NCBI RefSeq assembly: GCF_028550395.1
Contig: NZ_JAQQKW010000001.1
Span: 434,001-498,000 of the forward strand
DNA from: Asticcacaulis currens
Lineage (GTDB): Bacteria > Pseudomonadota > Alphaproteobacteria > Caulobacterales > Caulobacteraceae
Direction: 5' to 3'
DNA: 64,000 nt
Program-made: the position numbers and the translations under genes
Shown here: in pieces, positions 10,930 to 19,248 of the stretch
Numbering within the stretch: the stretch's first letter is position 1
Layout: each line of letters begins with the position of its first letter
The notes under the pieces: model-generated
What the model saw: only the letters and a program-made list of their open reading frames with translations
Databases searched by the model: none
Told to the model about the DNA's origin: nothing

Positions 10930-13167
10930 ATGTCCTCTTCCAAGCGCCTTGCCGGCACCAGCCTGTCCGTCCTCGCCTCGTTTTTACTTGTATCTGCCGC
11001 CGCGGCACAGACGGCTGCGCCCACAGCTGAAAAGCCCGCCGAACAGAAGGCCCCGGAAAAGGCCCCGGAAAAGGCACCTGAAAAGGCTGATGAGCCGACC
11101 ACCATCACCGTCACGGGGGCCAAGGCTCAGAACCGAATTGACCGTCAGGTCTATGATAACACCAAAAATGCCGATGCGGCCATCGGCACGGCGGCGGACA
11201 CGCTGAACAAGGTGCCGGGCGTTACGGTCGACGCCAATGGCAATGTCGCTCTGCGCGGCAACACAAATGTCCAAGTCTATATCGATGGCAAGCCTTCGGC
11301 CATGATGCAGGGCGACAATCGCGCCGGGGCCATTCAGGCGATGTCGGGCGGTGATATCTCGTCGGTTGAAGTCATGAACAACCCAGGTGCGCAGTTCTCA
11401 TCGGAAGGCACCGGTGGCATTATCAACCTCGTGATGCGCAAGAACCGCCGTCCAGGTGGCTTTGGTTCCGCCAATGTCGCCGTGGGCGATGGCCGATATA
11501 ATGGCGGTGTCAATGGTAGCTACACGGCGGGCAAGATTTCGGTCAACGGCGGTATCAACTACCGCGACGAAAGTGGTTTTGGCCGCAATACGCGCCGTCT
11601 GATTAATCGCGACACCAATGGCAATGTCATTTCGCGTACGGACTCAAACGGTTCCGGTACAGGTGGTTTCACCAACTTCAACGTCAATGCCGGTATCGAC
11701 TATAATCTGGACGACACCAATACGCTCAGCGCTCAGGTCACCTATAACAAGCGTGAGTTTACAACAGAAGGCACGGGCGTCACGGCGAGCTATAATGCTC
11801 TGGGCGCAGCAACCCGAGCCTTCACGAACGAGACACGTTCTAAGAATCCGGGTGCGGATCAAAGCCTCGCGTTGACCTGGAGCCATACGGGTAACCTGCC
11901 CGGCGAAACGCTTAAGGCGGATTTGCGTATCAGTCGGTCAACAGGATCGAGCGAGTACGTCAATATCAACAACTTCACGCTCCCGACTGTCTCCACGACT
12001 ACAGATACGAAAGTGTCATCGCGCGCCCTCAGCAGCGCCGTGTTCAGCGTGGATTATAACCGCCCGGTGGGAACCGATCAGCTGACCACCGGTATCCAGA
12101 TCACGCGCGATGACAATACGGTCAATAATGAATCGACCGGTATTGGTGCGGATGGCCTTGGCAATACGCTCCTGTCCAATAGCTTCCAGTATAAGCAGAC
12201 CCTGAGCGCGGCCTATGCCACCTATCAAAAGCCGTTTGGTGAAAAGTGGGTCGTTTTAGGCGGTGTGCGCGTCGAAAACCTCGATCTCGACACCTTCCTT
12301 GCCAACACCGGTACGCAGACGAGCGTAAATTACACTAAGGTGAGCCCCAGCTTCTTCGCCACTTATCTGCTATCGGACACCGCCAAGCTTCGCTTCTCCT
12401 ATGCGCGTCGTCTGCAGCGTCCGAACCCGCAGGCGCTCAATGCGGCCATCACCTATGTCGATGCGCAGAACGTCAGCCAGGGCAATCCTGACCTCAAGCC
12501 GCAGGAGACGGACTCATTCGAACTGGGCTATGAGGTGACAAAGCCCAAGATCAATTATCAGATCCGCGGATACTATCGCGAAAACAACGATGTCATCACG
12601 CAAACGAGCCGCTTCATCACCGGCAATGTGCTTTTGACGACGCAGGAGAACGGCGGCTCCAGCACGGCCGGTGGCGTCGAAGTCAACGTCAATGGACAGG
12701 TGACGCCTAAGCTGAACCTGTCTCTGGGTGGGGACGTGTCACACACGGAGCTGACCACGCCGGCCAACGGGACGCAAGAGGCTGATTCAGTCAACGGCCG
12801 CATGAATTTCACCTACACCCTTACGCCGAAGGATACGCTCCAAGCCTTCTTCTTTGCGCGCGGCAAGACCCTGACCGGCCAGGGCTATACCGAGCCCTTT
12901 GGCATGGGGAACATCACCTATGCCCGCAAGCTGACGCCAAAGGCGACGCTGACGGTGACGGTGCGCGACCCGCTGAATACGGGTAAGTCGGTGAGCTATA
13001 CGGACACTAAGACGGTCTATTCAGAATCTTCCCGCAGCCAGCAGGCAAGCGTCTTCTATGTAGGTCTGCGTTACACCTTTGGTGGTCCTACCCCGGCCAA
13101 TGCGCAACAAAATCAGTGGCGCATGATGGGTGGCCCGGGCATGGGTCCGCGCCCCGGCGGGATGTAA
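10930..13167 (+). CDS. TonB-dependent outer-membrane receptor
   Basis: The 745-residue protein has a signal peptide (MSSSKRLAGTSLSVLASFLL, cleavage near AAAQT), a low-complexity stretch of four PEKA-type units (about residues 37-56), a plug domain (DTLNKVPGVTVDANGNVALRG ... VQVYIDGKPSAMM; EGTGGIINLVMRK) and a long beta-barrel ending in an aromatic strand and a Met/Gly-rich tail. It resembles the 'outer membrane beta-barrel family' of TonB receptors. Substrate is unknown. I chose ATG 10930 because the signal peptide begins there; a longer frame from 10732 has no such start. The 237-base upstream gap is AT-rich and likely holds the promoter; I see no riboswitch-like structure. Confidence 0.92.
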   Translation: MSSSKRLAGTSLSVLASFLLVSAAAAQTAAPTAEKPAEQKAPEKAPEKAPEKADEPTTITVTGAKAQNRIDRQVYDNTKNADAAIGTAADTLNKVPGVTVDANGNVALRGNTNVQVYIDGKPSAMMQGDNRAGAIQAMSGGDISSVEVMNNPGAQFSSEGTGGIINLVMRKNRRPGGFGSANVAVGDGRYNGGVNGSYTAGKISVNGGINYRDESGFGRNTRRLINRDTNGNVISRTDSNGSGTGGFTNFNVNAGIDYNLDDTNTLSAQVTYNKREFTTEGTGVTASYNALGAATRAFTNETRSKNPGADQSLALTWSHTGNLPGETLKADLRISRSTGSSEYVNINNFTLPTVSTTTDTKVSSRALSSAVFSVDYNRPVGTDQLTTGIQITRDDNTVNNESTGIGADGLGNTLLSNSFQYKQTLSAAYATYQKPFGEKWVVLGGVRVENLDLDTFLANTGTQTSVNYTKVSPSFFATYLLSDTAKLRFSYARRLQRPNPQALNAAITYVDAQNVSQGNPDLKPQETDSFELGYEVTKPKINYQIRGYYRENNDVITQTSRFITGNVLLTTQENGGSSTAGGVEVNVNGQVTPKLNLSLGGDVSHTELTTPANGTQEADSVNGRMNFTYTLTPKDTLQAFFFARGKTLTGQGYTEPFGMGNITYARKLTPKATLTVTVRDPLNTGKSVSYTDTKTVYSESSRSQQASVFYVGLRYTFGGPTPANAQQNQWRMMGGPGMGPRPGGM

Positions 13168-13222
13168 TCCGGATTTATCGGGGTCGAGGGGCCAATGGCC
13201 CCTCCTCTTGGAACACTAAGAT

Positions 13223-13254
13223 AGGGCGACCCCTCGAGGGGATCGCCCTTTCTT
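13223..13254 (+). terminator. Terminator after the first TonB receptor
   Basis: An 11-bp stem (agggcga-cccc / gggg-a-tcgccct) with a tcga loop is followed by ttctt. Another palindrome (gaggggcc-aat-ggcccctc, 13186-13204) lies just upstream. Confidence 0.75.
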
Positions 13255-13307
13255 AATGTTAGATAAGATGAAGCGGTCAGGACGCCTTCACCCCGATACG
13301 ATCAGTG

Positions 13308-14438
13308 TCACTTCGGCACCACGCGCACAATGCGCCCTTCGGCATTGTCAAACGCCGCATAAAGCGCACCGTCCGGACCCTGCACGACGTCGCGAATGCG
13401 TTCTTTGAAGTCGGTGAGGAGCTTTTCCTCTTTCACCACCTTGCCGTTTTCCAACGTAATCATACCGAGGTAGCGGAATTTCAGCGAGGCGACAAACACC
13501 TTGCCCTGCCACTGCTTATAAGGCCCAGTGTAGAAGACCATATTGCCGGGGGCCATTGACGGCGTCCAGTAATAGAGCGGTTGCTCGAGCCCGTCCTTCG
13601 CCGTTTCACCGATCTTGCCGCCGCCATATTCTTCGCCATAGGTGATCAGGGGCCAGCCATAATTCTTGCCCGGCTTGACGATATTGATTTCGTCCCCGCC
13701 CTGTGGGCCGTGCTCATTGGTCCACAGATCGCCGGTTTTCGGGTGCACAAAGGCCCCCTGCTGATTGCGGTGCCCGACGCTCCAGATTTCGGGCTTGGCC
13801 CCGGGAGTCTTCACAAACGGATTGTCGTTGGGGATCGAGCCGTCCGGGCGGATGCGCAGCGTCTTGCCGATCGTGGTATCAAGCCGTTGCACCAGAGGCC
13901 GCTGATTGGCGCGGTCGCCGACCGTGATAAACAGATATTGTCCGTCTCTGGAAAAGACGATGCGCGAGCCCCAGTGGTTGGGGCTTTCGACCTTGGGCGT
14001 CTGCCGCCAGATGACCTGAATACCGGTAATGGCCGAACCGTCGAGCTTGCCGCGCGCCACCGCCGTGCCCGCCGTATCGTTTTCGCCTTCTTCAGAGAAG
14101 CTGAAATAGACGAGGCCATTTTCGCTGAATTTCGGATCAACCGCGACGCCCAGAAGACCGCCCTGACCGTAATCGACCACCGAGGGGCCGCCGGAAATCG
14201 ACTGAAGGCTCTTGCCGTCCTTGCTGATCAGCTTGATCCCACCGGCTTTTTCCGTAACCAGTAAACGCCCGTCAGGCAGAAAAGCCATGCCCCACGGCTG
14301 TTCTATACCTTCGGCAAACACTCGAGCTTCAAAGGCGTTCGACTCAGGCGCAGGGCGGCTGGCCGTCTGGGCGCAGGCGGGGGTGGTCAGGAGCAGCGTC
14401 AGGCTCAGACCGGTGAGCATCAGATCTCGGCGTTTCAT
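13308..14438 (-). CDS. Exported GSDH-type sugar dehydrogenase (PQQ-dependent, YliI-like)
   Basis: The 376-residue protein starts MKRRDLMLTGLSLTLLLTTPACAQ; LTTPAC could be a lipobox, so it may be a periplasmic lipoprotein. The mature part is a six-bladed propeller of the glucose/sorbosone dehydrogenase family: EGIEQPWGMAFLPDGRLLVTE, QGGLLGVAVDP, LFITVGDRANQ, GHRNQQG, WTNEHGPQGGDEIN and NYGWPLITYGEEY, which carry the family's PQQ/Ca-site residues. Members oxidise aldose sugars with PQQ. I chose ATG 14438 because agagg precedes it and the signal peptide begins there. It is transcribed alone. Confidence 0.92.
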   Translation of the reverse strand: MKRRDLMLTGLSLTLLLTTPACAQTASRPAPESNAFEARVFAEGIEQPWGMAFLPDGRLLVTEKAGGIKLISKDGKSLQSISGGPSVVDYGQGGLLGVAVDPKFSENGLVYFSFSEEGENDTAGTAVARGKLDGSAITGIQVIWRQTPKVESPNHWGSRIVFSRDGQYLFITVGDRANQRPLVQRLDTTIGKTLRIRPDGSIPNDNPFVKTPGAKPEIWSVGHRNQQGAFVHPKTGDLWTNEHGPQGGDEINIVKPGKNYGWPLITYGEEYGGGKIGETAKDGLEQPLYYWTPSMAPGNMVFYTGPYKQWQGKVFVASLKFRYLGMITLENGKVVKEEKLLTDFKERIRDVVQGPDGALYAAFDNAEGRIVRVVPK

Positions 14439-14534
14439 CAGGGCCTCTTTTCGCAGGGGTTTGCGCGAGATTAGCACCCCCTGATACGGCCGCCAGTTAA
14501 AAACCGATTGCATAATGGATTGATAGAGCAAGAA

Positions 14535-14565
14535 AAAACCCCGCCGGACGAACCAGCGGGGTTTT
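14535..14565 (-). terminator. Terminator of the trmD-rplS unit
   Basis: A perfect 10-bp stem (aaaaccccgc / gcggggtttt) reads on the minus strand as a hairpin followed by a T-run. It lies 23 bases past the rplS stop. Confidence 0.85.
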
Positions 14566-14588
14566 CAATTCCGACAAGCGGTAGAGAG

Positions 14589-15017
14589 TTAGCCCTCGGT
14601 GGACTCGCTGGCCGCCATCTGGGCGCGCAGTTCGTCGCCCTTCGAGCCGCGCGTCGAGTTTTGCGAACGCTCGACGATACGAGCCGACTTGCCGCGACGA
14701 TCGCGCAGATAGTACAGCTTGGCGCGACGCACGACGCCGCGACGCTTGACTTCGATCGAGTCGATGTTCGGCGACAGCAGCGGGAACTTACGCTCCACGC
14801 CTTCGCCGAAGGAAATCTTGCGGACGGTGAAGGTTTCGTTGATGCCCGTGCCGGCGCGGGCGATCACGACGCCCTCATAGGCCTGAACGCGCTCACGGTC
14901 GCCTTCCTTGATCTTCACGTTGACGCGGACGGTGTCGCCCGGTTGGAAAGCCGGAACGGTCTTGCCAGCCTTCAGCTTGGCCACTTCTTCGGCTTCGATC
15001 TTTTGAAGCAGGTTCAT
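14589..15017 (-). CDS. rplS: 50S ribosomal protein L19
   Basis: L19 lies at the 30S-50S interface. The 142-residue sequence has the conserved [23 protein letters not shown] region, [18 protein letters not shown] and [21 protein letters not shown]. The C-terminal extension of about 25 residues beyond the E. coli length is usual in alphaproteobacteria. It lies 21 bases downstream of trmD on the same strand and closes the unit with a strong terminator. Confidence 0.97.
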   Translation of the reverse strand: MNLLQKIEAEEVAKLKAGKTVPAFQPGDTVRVNVKIKEGDRERVQAYEGVVIARAGTGINETFTVRKISFGEGVERKFPLLSPNIDSIEVKRRGVVRRAKLYYLRDRRGKSARIVERSQNSTRGSKGDELRAQMAASESTEG

Positions 15018-15038
15018 GATGTAACTCCAATTTTGGGC

Positions 15039-15797
15039 TTACTCCCCTTTGGGAGCGCCTTTTGCCTGTGATTTGGAAAGATACGCCGCCCAGAGGTCTG
15101 GTCTGCGTTCCTTCGTGGTTGCCTCTCTTTGTTTTTGCTTCCATGCGGCCATCTTCTTGTGATCGCCGGACAAAAGCACTTCGGGGATGTCGAGGCCCTC
15201 AAACGTCCGCGGTCGCGTGTACTGCGGGTGTTCGAGGAGACCATCCTCAAAACTTTCGGTATCGAGGCTGTCGGCGGCCCCCAGAACCCCTGGGATAAGC
15301 CGCACAACTGCCTCTATGGTGACCATCGCCGCCGACTCTCCGCCCGCAAGGACGGCGTCACCGACGCTGATTTCCTCAAAACCGCGCGCATCCAGTACGC
15401 GCTGATCAACGCCTTCGAAACGACCGCACAAAACGATCAGGCCCGAAGCCTTCGACCATTCCCTGACCTTGTCCTGGGTGAGCCGCCGTCCCCGGGCGCT
15501 CATATAGACTTTGGGCCGGTCATCGGCCCCCAGACTGTCAAGCGCCTTGGCGATCACATCGGCCTTAAGCACCTGTCCGGGACCGCCCCCGGCAGGGGTG
15601 TCGTCGAGAAAGCCGCGCTTATCGCTCGAAAATGTCCGAATGTCCACAGGCTCAAGCGCCCAAAGCTGAGATTCTTTGCTGGCATTGCCCAGAACCGATA
15701 CCCCCAGCGGGCCGGGAAAGGCTTCCGGAAACATGGTCAGTACCGATACGCGATAGGGCGCGGCGGTCTCAGGGGAGTGTTCAGGCAGATCATTCAT
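15039..15797 (-). CDS. trmD: tRNA (guanine-37-N1)-methyltransferase
   Basis: TrmD methylates G37 next to the anticodon with SAM and prevents +1 frameshifting. The 252-residue protein shows DTPAGGGPGQVLKADV, the trefoil-knot SAM site GRFEGVDQRVLDARGFEE followed by SVGDAVLAGGESAAM, and LLEHPQYTRP. ATG 15797 is preferred; an in-frame start 18 bases earlier has no better ribosome site. In most alphaproteobacteria trmD follows rpsP-rimM; here the upstream neighbour on the same strand is a TonB receptor ending 68 bases before. Confidence 0.96.
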   Translation of the reverse strand: MNDLPEHSPETAAPYRVSVLTMFPEAFPGPLGVSVLGNASKESQLWALEPVDIRTFSSDKRGFLDDTPAGGGPGQVLKADVIAKALDSLGADDRPKVYMSARGRRLTQDKVREWSKASGLIVLCGRFEGVDQRVLDARGFEEISVGDAVLAGGESAAMVTIEAVVRLIPGVLGAADSLDTESFEDGLLEHPQYTRPRTFEGLDIPEVLLSGDHKKMAAWKQKQREATTKERRPDLWAAYLSKSQAKGAPKGE

Positions 15798-15865
15798 TGG
15801 GCGGGGCCATAGCACAGACCCCTACCGCCCGCAAATCGCCTGTGCCTTAACGATGCCTGAGGCCA

Positions 15866-18262
15866 TCAACGCCGCAAACGCAGCGTCAGGCCAATGGTGC
15901 GCGGCTGCCCCAAAAAGGCATTAAACGTGCCCGACTGCAGAGGTGCACCGAACACCACCTGATAATAGGTCTCATCGGTCAGATTCGTGCCCCACAGGTC
16001 AAGCGCCACCGTCTCATCGCGGTTCGCTACACTGAGCCGTCCATTCATTAGTGTATAGGCACCTTGGATCTTGATAGGGGCGAGATCAGAACCGGTATTG
16101 TAATCGGAATTATAGCGGGCATCGAGCGCCGCGCCCCAATTCAGACCTTGCCATTCGCGGTGATAATCGGCCTGAAGCGTCGCCGACCATTTGGGCGCAA
16201 ACGACGCGCGTGCCTCGGTGAGGCGCGGCAGGCCAGGCACAGGCTGCGGTCCGAACTGGCTCTCAGACCAGGTAACGCCGCTGACCAGACGCAGGCCGTT
16301 CTTCAGCGTCAGGCGCGTTTCTGCCTCTAAACCATGCGAGGTCAACTCCGGCACCGAGGTGACAAGGAAGGTCGCCCCCAGAAAGGTATTGAGCTGAAAA
16401 TCGTGGAACTGCTGATGGAAGGCGGCGGCATCAAAGGCCAGACGCCCGCGCCACCAGCGGCCTTTCAGCCCGACCTCTAAGGCTGTGACGGTTTCGGGCC
16501 GGAACGAGGTGTCGCGGTCAGCGGCAAAGGTACTGGTCTGTTCCCGGTCGAGATTGAAGCCGCCGCCCTTCCAGCCACGCGCCACCGAGGCATAGCTCAT
16601 CACCGAAGGCGTGGTCTGCCAGCTTAGTTTGAAGGTGCCAGTGACGGCGTCGTCCGATAGCTTCTGCCTCAGATCGAGGCGGTTGAAGGCGGGATTGGAA
16701 AAGGACTGACACAACGTGCCGAGGCTCGTTGCACTTCTCGACTGCGCCGCCGCACACCCGACGCCGCCATCCGTATTGCTATAGGCGGAGTTCAGCGTCT
16801 TGGTCTGACGGTTGAAGCGCAGTCCAAGTACCGCCGACACGTCGCTCGTCAGCGCCCAGTCGAGATTGGCGAACAGGGCGGCATTGCGCTCCGTCTGACG
16901 ATGGATGTCGCGCGCGCCGCCCCCGATGGGATAGGCGCTGCCAGCGCTAAGCCCCGTCAGACTGGCGACGCGGGTGGGCGAGGCCCCGGCGGACAGGAGC
17001 AGGCTGAGATAAGGCTCATAGTCTTCGCCATAGACGTAGGAATCGCGCCGGGTCACCTTTTCTGATGACAGATAGACGCCGGTCAGCCAGTCGAGCGGGC
17101 CGTTTTTCCCCGCTAGCCGCCATTCCTGACTGAGCGTATCGAAGCGCGTGCCGAAATCGGCGGGGATGCGGTAATAGATGTCAGCTCCTGAAAAGTCGGC
17201 ATCATAACCCTGACGATGATCGAAGCGGCGCACCGCCGTCAGGCTGGTCAGGGTCGGACCGCTGTCGAGCCGCCAGTTGACCTCCGCCGACAGGCCGCCA
17301 TCCTGGATACGCTGAGCGGTCGAACGGTTGCTGAAGGCGCGTCGGCCATCGATATCGGCGGTGGTGGCCACGCCGTTGCCTGCCGCCAGACTATTGATCC
17401 AAGGCGCGGTTGCGCCCACCTGAACCACTGTGCCGGTGCAGCAGTTTTCGTCGCGCGCCGTATAGTCGGCAATCAGCCGCACCCCGAGACGGTCGGCGTC
17501 CATGTATAGAAGCTGACCGCGCAGGGAGTCGTAGTTCTGATCGCCGTCGCGGGTCTCGCCGCGCGGACCCTGGCCCGTAGTAACGCGGTACTGGCCATCG
17601 CGTTGCCGGTGGACCAGCGACAAGGACCCGGCCCATTTATCGGCCAGCGGCGCTGACACATAGGCAGTGGCCGCGAAGGTGCCACGCTCGCCCGCCGTTA
17701 GCTCATAGACCTGTTCGGGTGTAAAGCGCGGAGCCTGTGTGACGGCCTGAATAATGCCCGCTGACGCCCCCTTGCCGAACAGGCTGGTCTGCGGCCCCTT
17801 GAGGATCTCGATGCGCTCCACGACCCCCAGATCGCTCATGGCCGTGGCGGTGCGGGCGCGCACTACGCCATCAATCACCACGCCGACTGACGATTCCAGA
17901 CCGGGATTGTCGCCAACCGTGCCGACACCACGCAGACGGGCTGTGGTCTGGGCTTCGTTGGCGGTGGAGGTGATCAGCAGCGACGGCGTCAGAACCTGTG
18001 CGTCGCGCAGGTCGTAAGCGCCGGCACCTCGCATCTGTTCACCGGTGATAACGGCCACCGAAAGCGGGGCGTGGGAAAGGGTTTCGGGCTTCTTGCGTGC
18101 GGTGACCACGACCTCGGTCACCTCCTGCGCCCACACGGGACCTGCAATCGCGCTGGTGATTGCAGTCGCGGTCAGTAAGCGAACGGCGAGGGGAAGGGCG
18201 CGGTGGCCGCAGAGCGGTAAAAACATGCAGGAGCCTGGCATTGTCATTATATTGAACGCCAC
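15866..18262 (-). CDS. TonB-dependent receptor (siderophore/vitamin type)
   Basis: The 798-residue protein has an N-terminal signal sequence ending near GPVWAQE, a TonB-box-like EVVVTARKK, a plug (LRGVGTVGDNPGLESSVGVVIDGV, GPQTSLFGKGASAGII) and a long barrel with the terminal strand GQPRTIGLTLRLRR. Such receptors import ferric chelates, cobalamin or oligosaccharides; the sequence does not show which. The start is either ATG 18262 or an internal Met 12 codons later that better fits a signal peptide. A perfect 8-bp inverted repeat lies over and just upstream of the start and may be an operator. It is orientated toward trmD. Confidence 0.92.
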   Translation of the reverse strand: MAFNIMTMPGSCMFLPLCGHRALPLAVRLLTATAITSAIAGPVWAQEVTEVVVTARKKPETLSHAPLSVAVITGEQMRGAGAYDLRDAQVLTPSLLITSTANEAQTTARLRGVGTVGDNPGLESSVGVVIDGVVRARTATAMSDLGVVERIEILKGPQTSLFGKGASAGIIQAVTQAPRFTPEQVYELTAGERGTFAATAYVSAPLADKWAGSLSLVHRQRDGQYRVTTGQGPRGETRDGDQNYDSLRGQLLYMDADRLGVRLIADYTARDENCCTGTVVQVGATAPWINSLAAGNGVATTADIDGRRAFSNRSTAQRIQDGGLSAEVNWRLDSGPTLTSLTAVRRFDHRQGYDADFSGADIYYRIPADFGTRFDTLSQEWRLAGKNGPLDWLTGVYLSSEKVTRRDSYVYGEDYEPYLSLLLSAGASPTRVASLTGLSAGSAYPIGGGARDIHRQTERNAALFANLDWALTSDVSAVLGLRFNRQTKTLNSAYSNTDGGVGCAAAQSRSATSLGTLCQSFSNPAFNRLDLRQKLSDDAVTGTFKLSWQTTPSVMSYASVARGWKGGGFNLDREQTSTFAADRDTSFRPETVTALEVGLKGRWWRGRLAFDAAAFHQQFHDFQLNTFLGATFLVTSVPELTSHGLEAETRLTLKNGLRLVSGVTWSESQFGPQPVPGLPRLTEARASFAPKWSATLQADYHREWQGLNWGAALDARYNSDYNTGSDLAPIKIQGAYTLMNGRLSVANRDETVALDLWGTNLTDETYYQVVFGAPLQSGTFNAFLGQPRTIGLTLRLRR

Positions 18263-18279
18263 CCATTAAAACGTTCAAT
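18251..18279. promoter_or_regulatory. Inverted repeat at the TonB receptor start, candidate operator
   Basis: ATTGAACG (18251-18258) and CGTTCAAT (18272-18279) form a perfect inverted repeat spaced by 13 bases. It straddles the translation start of the receptor. A dimeric repressor could bind here; the protein is unknown. Confidence 0.45.
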
Positions 18280-18546
18280 AAATAAGCGCAAGGCCGAAAT
18301 GCCGTGAGCTGGAGCCTGTTGTCCTGAATCTGAAATTTGCTGCCGGCTGATATCGCCCGGTGACGAATTACGATACGAGACCTGCCACGGGGCGATGTCA
18401 GGGGTGAGACTGTTTGTTTGAAAACGACCGTGGCTAGAGTATTCGTCGGCTAGGTGAGCCGTAGCATGTTTCTAAATTATTGGTTTATAACGCAATTATC
18501 AAGAAATGGCCTGGTTTAGTTTTTTGGCGCATTTTCCGATTGTGCT

Positions 18547-19047
18547 CTAGTTTTTCTCGGTCTTGTCCGTGGCGCGGCGCATGGGGCCACGGTAATCCGG
18601 GTTTTTGCGGCGGCGGCGGTCGGGGCCAGTATAACTGGCTGACTTCACCCAGGAGCGCTCGTTGTCGATGACGCTTTTCATGCGGTCGATCAGGGCGCGC
18701 GCCGTCAACGGCTTAGCCACAAACTCATTCACCCCTGCGTCGCGCGCCGCCAGTACATGTGAGCGGTCGGTATGACCGGTCATCATGATAATGGGTACAT
18801 AGGGATGTGGACTGTCTGACCCCGTGCGGATAAGGCGCGTCATCTCAATGCCATCCAGCGTTTCCATAACGAGGTCGGTAATGATGACGTCAGGGCGCCA
18901 GTCGCGCACGATTTCCAGCGCTTCGGCGCCATCGGACGCTTCGCGGATATTGGTGATGCCCATGGCGCGCAACATGGTGCAGACAATCACCCGCATATAG
19001 TGGTTGTCGTCAACGACCAGCGCCAGAACACGCGAAAAGTTACTCAC
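18547..19047 (-). CDS. Single-domain response regulator (CheY-like receiver)
   Basis: The 166-residue protein is one receiver domain with no output domain: VVDDN acidic pair, phospho-acceptor Asp in DVIITDLVMETLDG, Thr in IIMMTGHTD and Lys in FVAKPLTARAL. The tail carries TGPDRRRRKNPDYRGPMRR, a basic motif common on stand-alone receivers in Caulobacterales. It starts with GTG 19047 behind gagga. The cognate kinase is not in the window. The 284 bases between it and the TonB receptor start hold AT-rich sequence and no gene that I can see. Confidence 0.92.
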   Translation of the reverse strand: MSNFSRVLALVVDDNHYMRVIVCTMLRAMGITNIREASDGAEALEIVRDWRPDVIITDLVMETLDGIEMTRLIRTGSDSPHPYVPIIMMTGHTDRSHVLAARDAGVNEFVAKPLTARALIDRMKSVIDNERSWVKSASYTGPDRRRRKNPDYRGPMRRATDKTEKN

Positions 19048-19248
19048 TCAGTCCTCACAGCCCTAAAGGACACCGGTTTGAACCGTCCGGTCCTCCCCTT
19101 TAACGAAAACATTAAACTTAGCGATAGGTTAATAGACGCTTTTTATGACCTGTACCGCCAAAAAAATTTCACATCCTCTTGAACAGAGGGTTTTGACGCC
19201 CGCGCGGAACCGGACCATACTCCGCCGCAACATAAAGGGGGATCCCCA

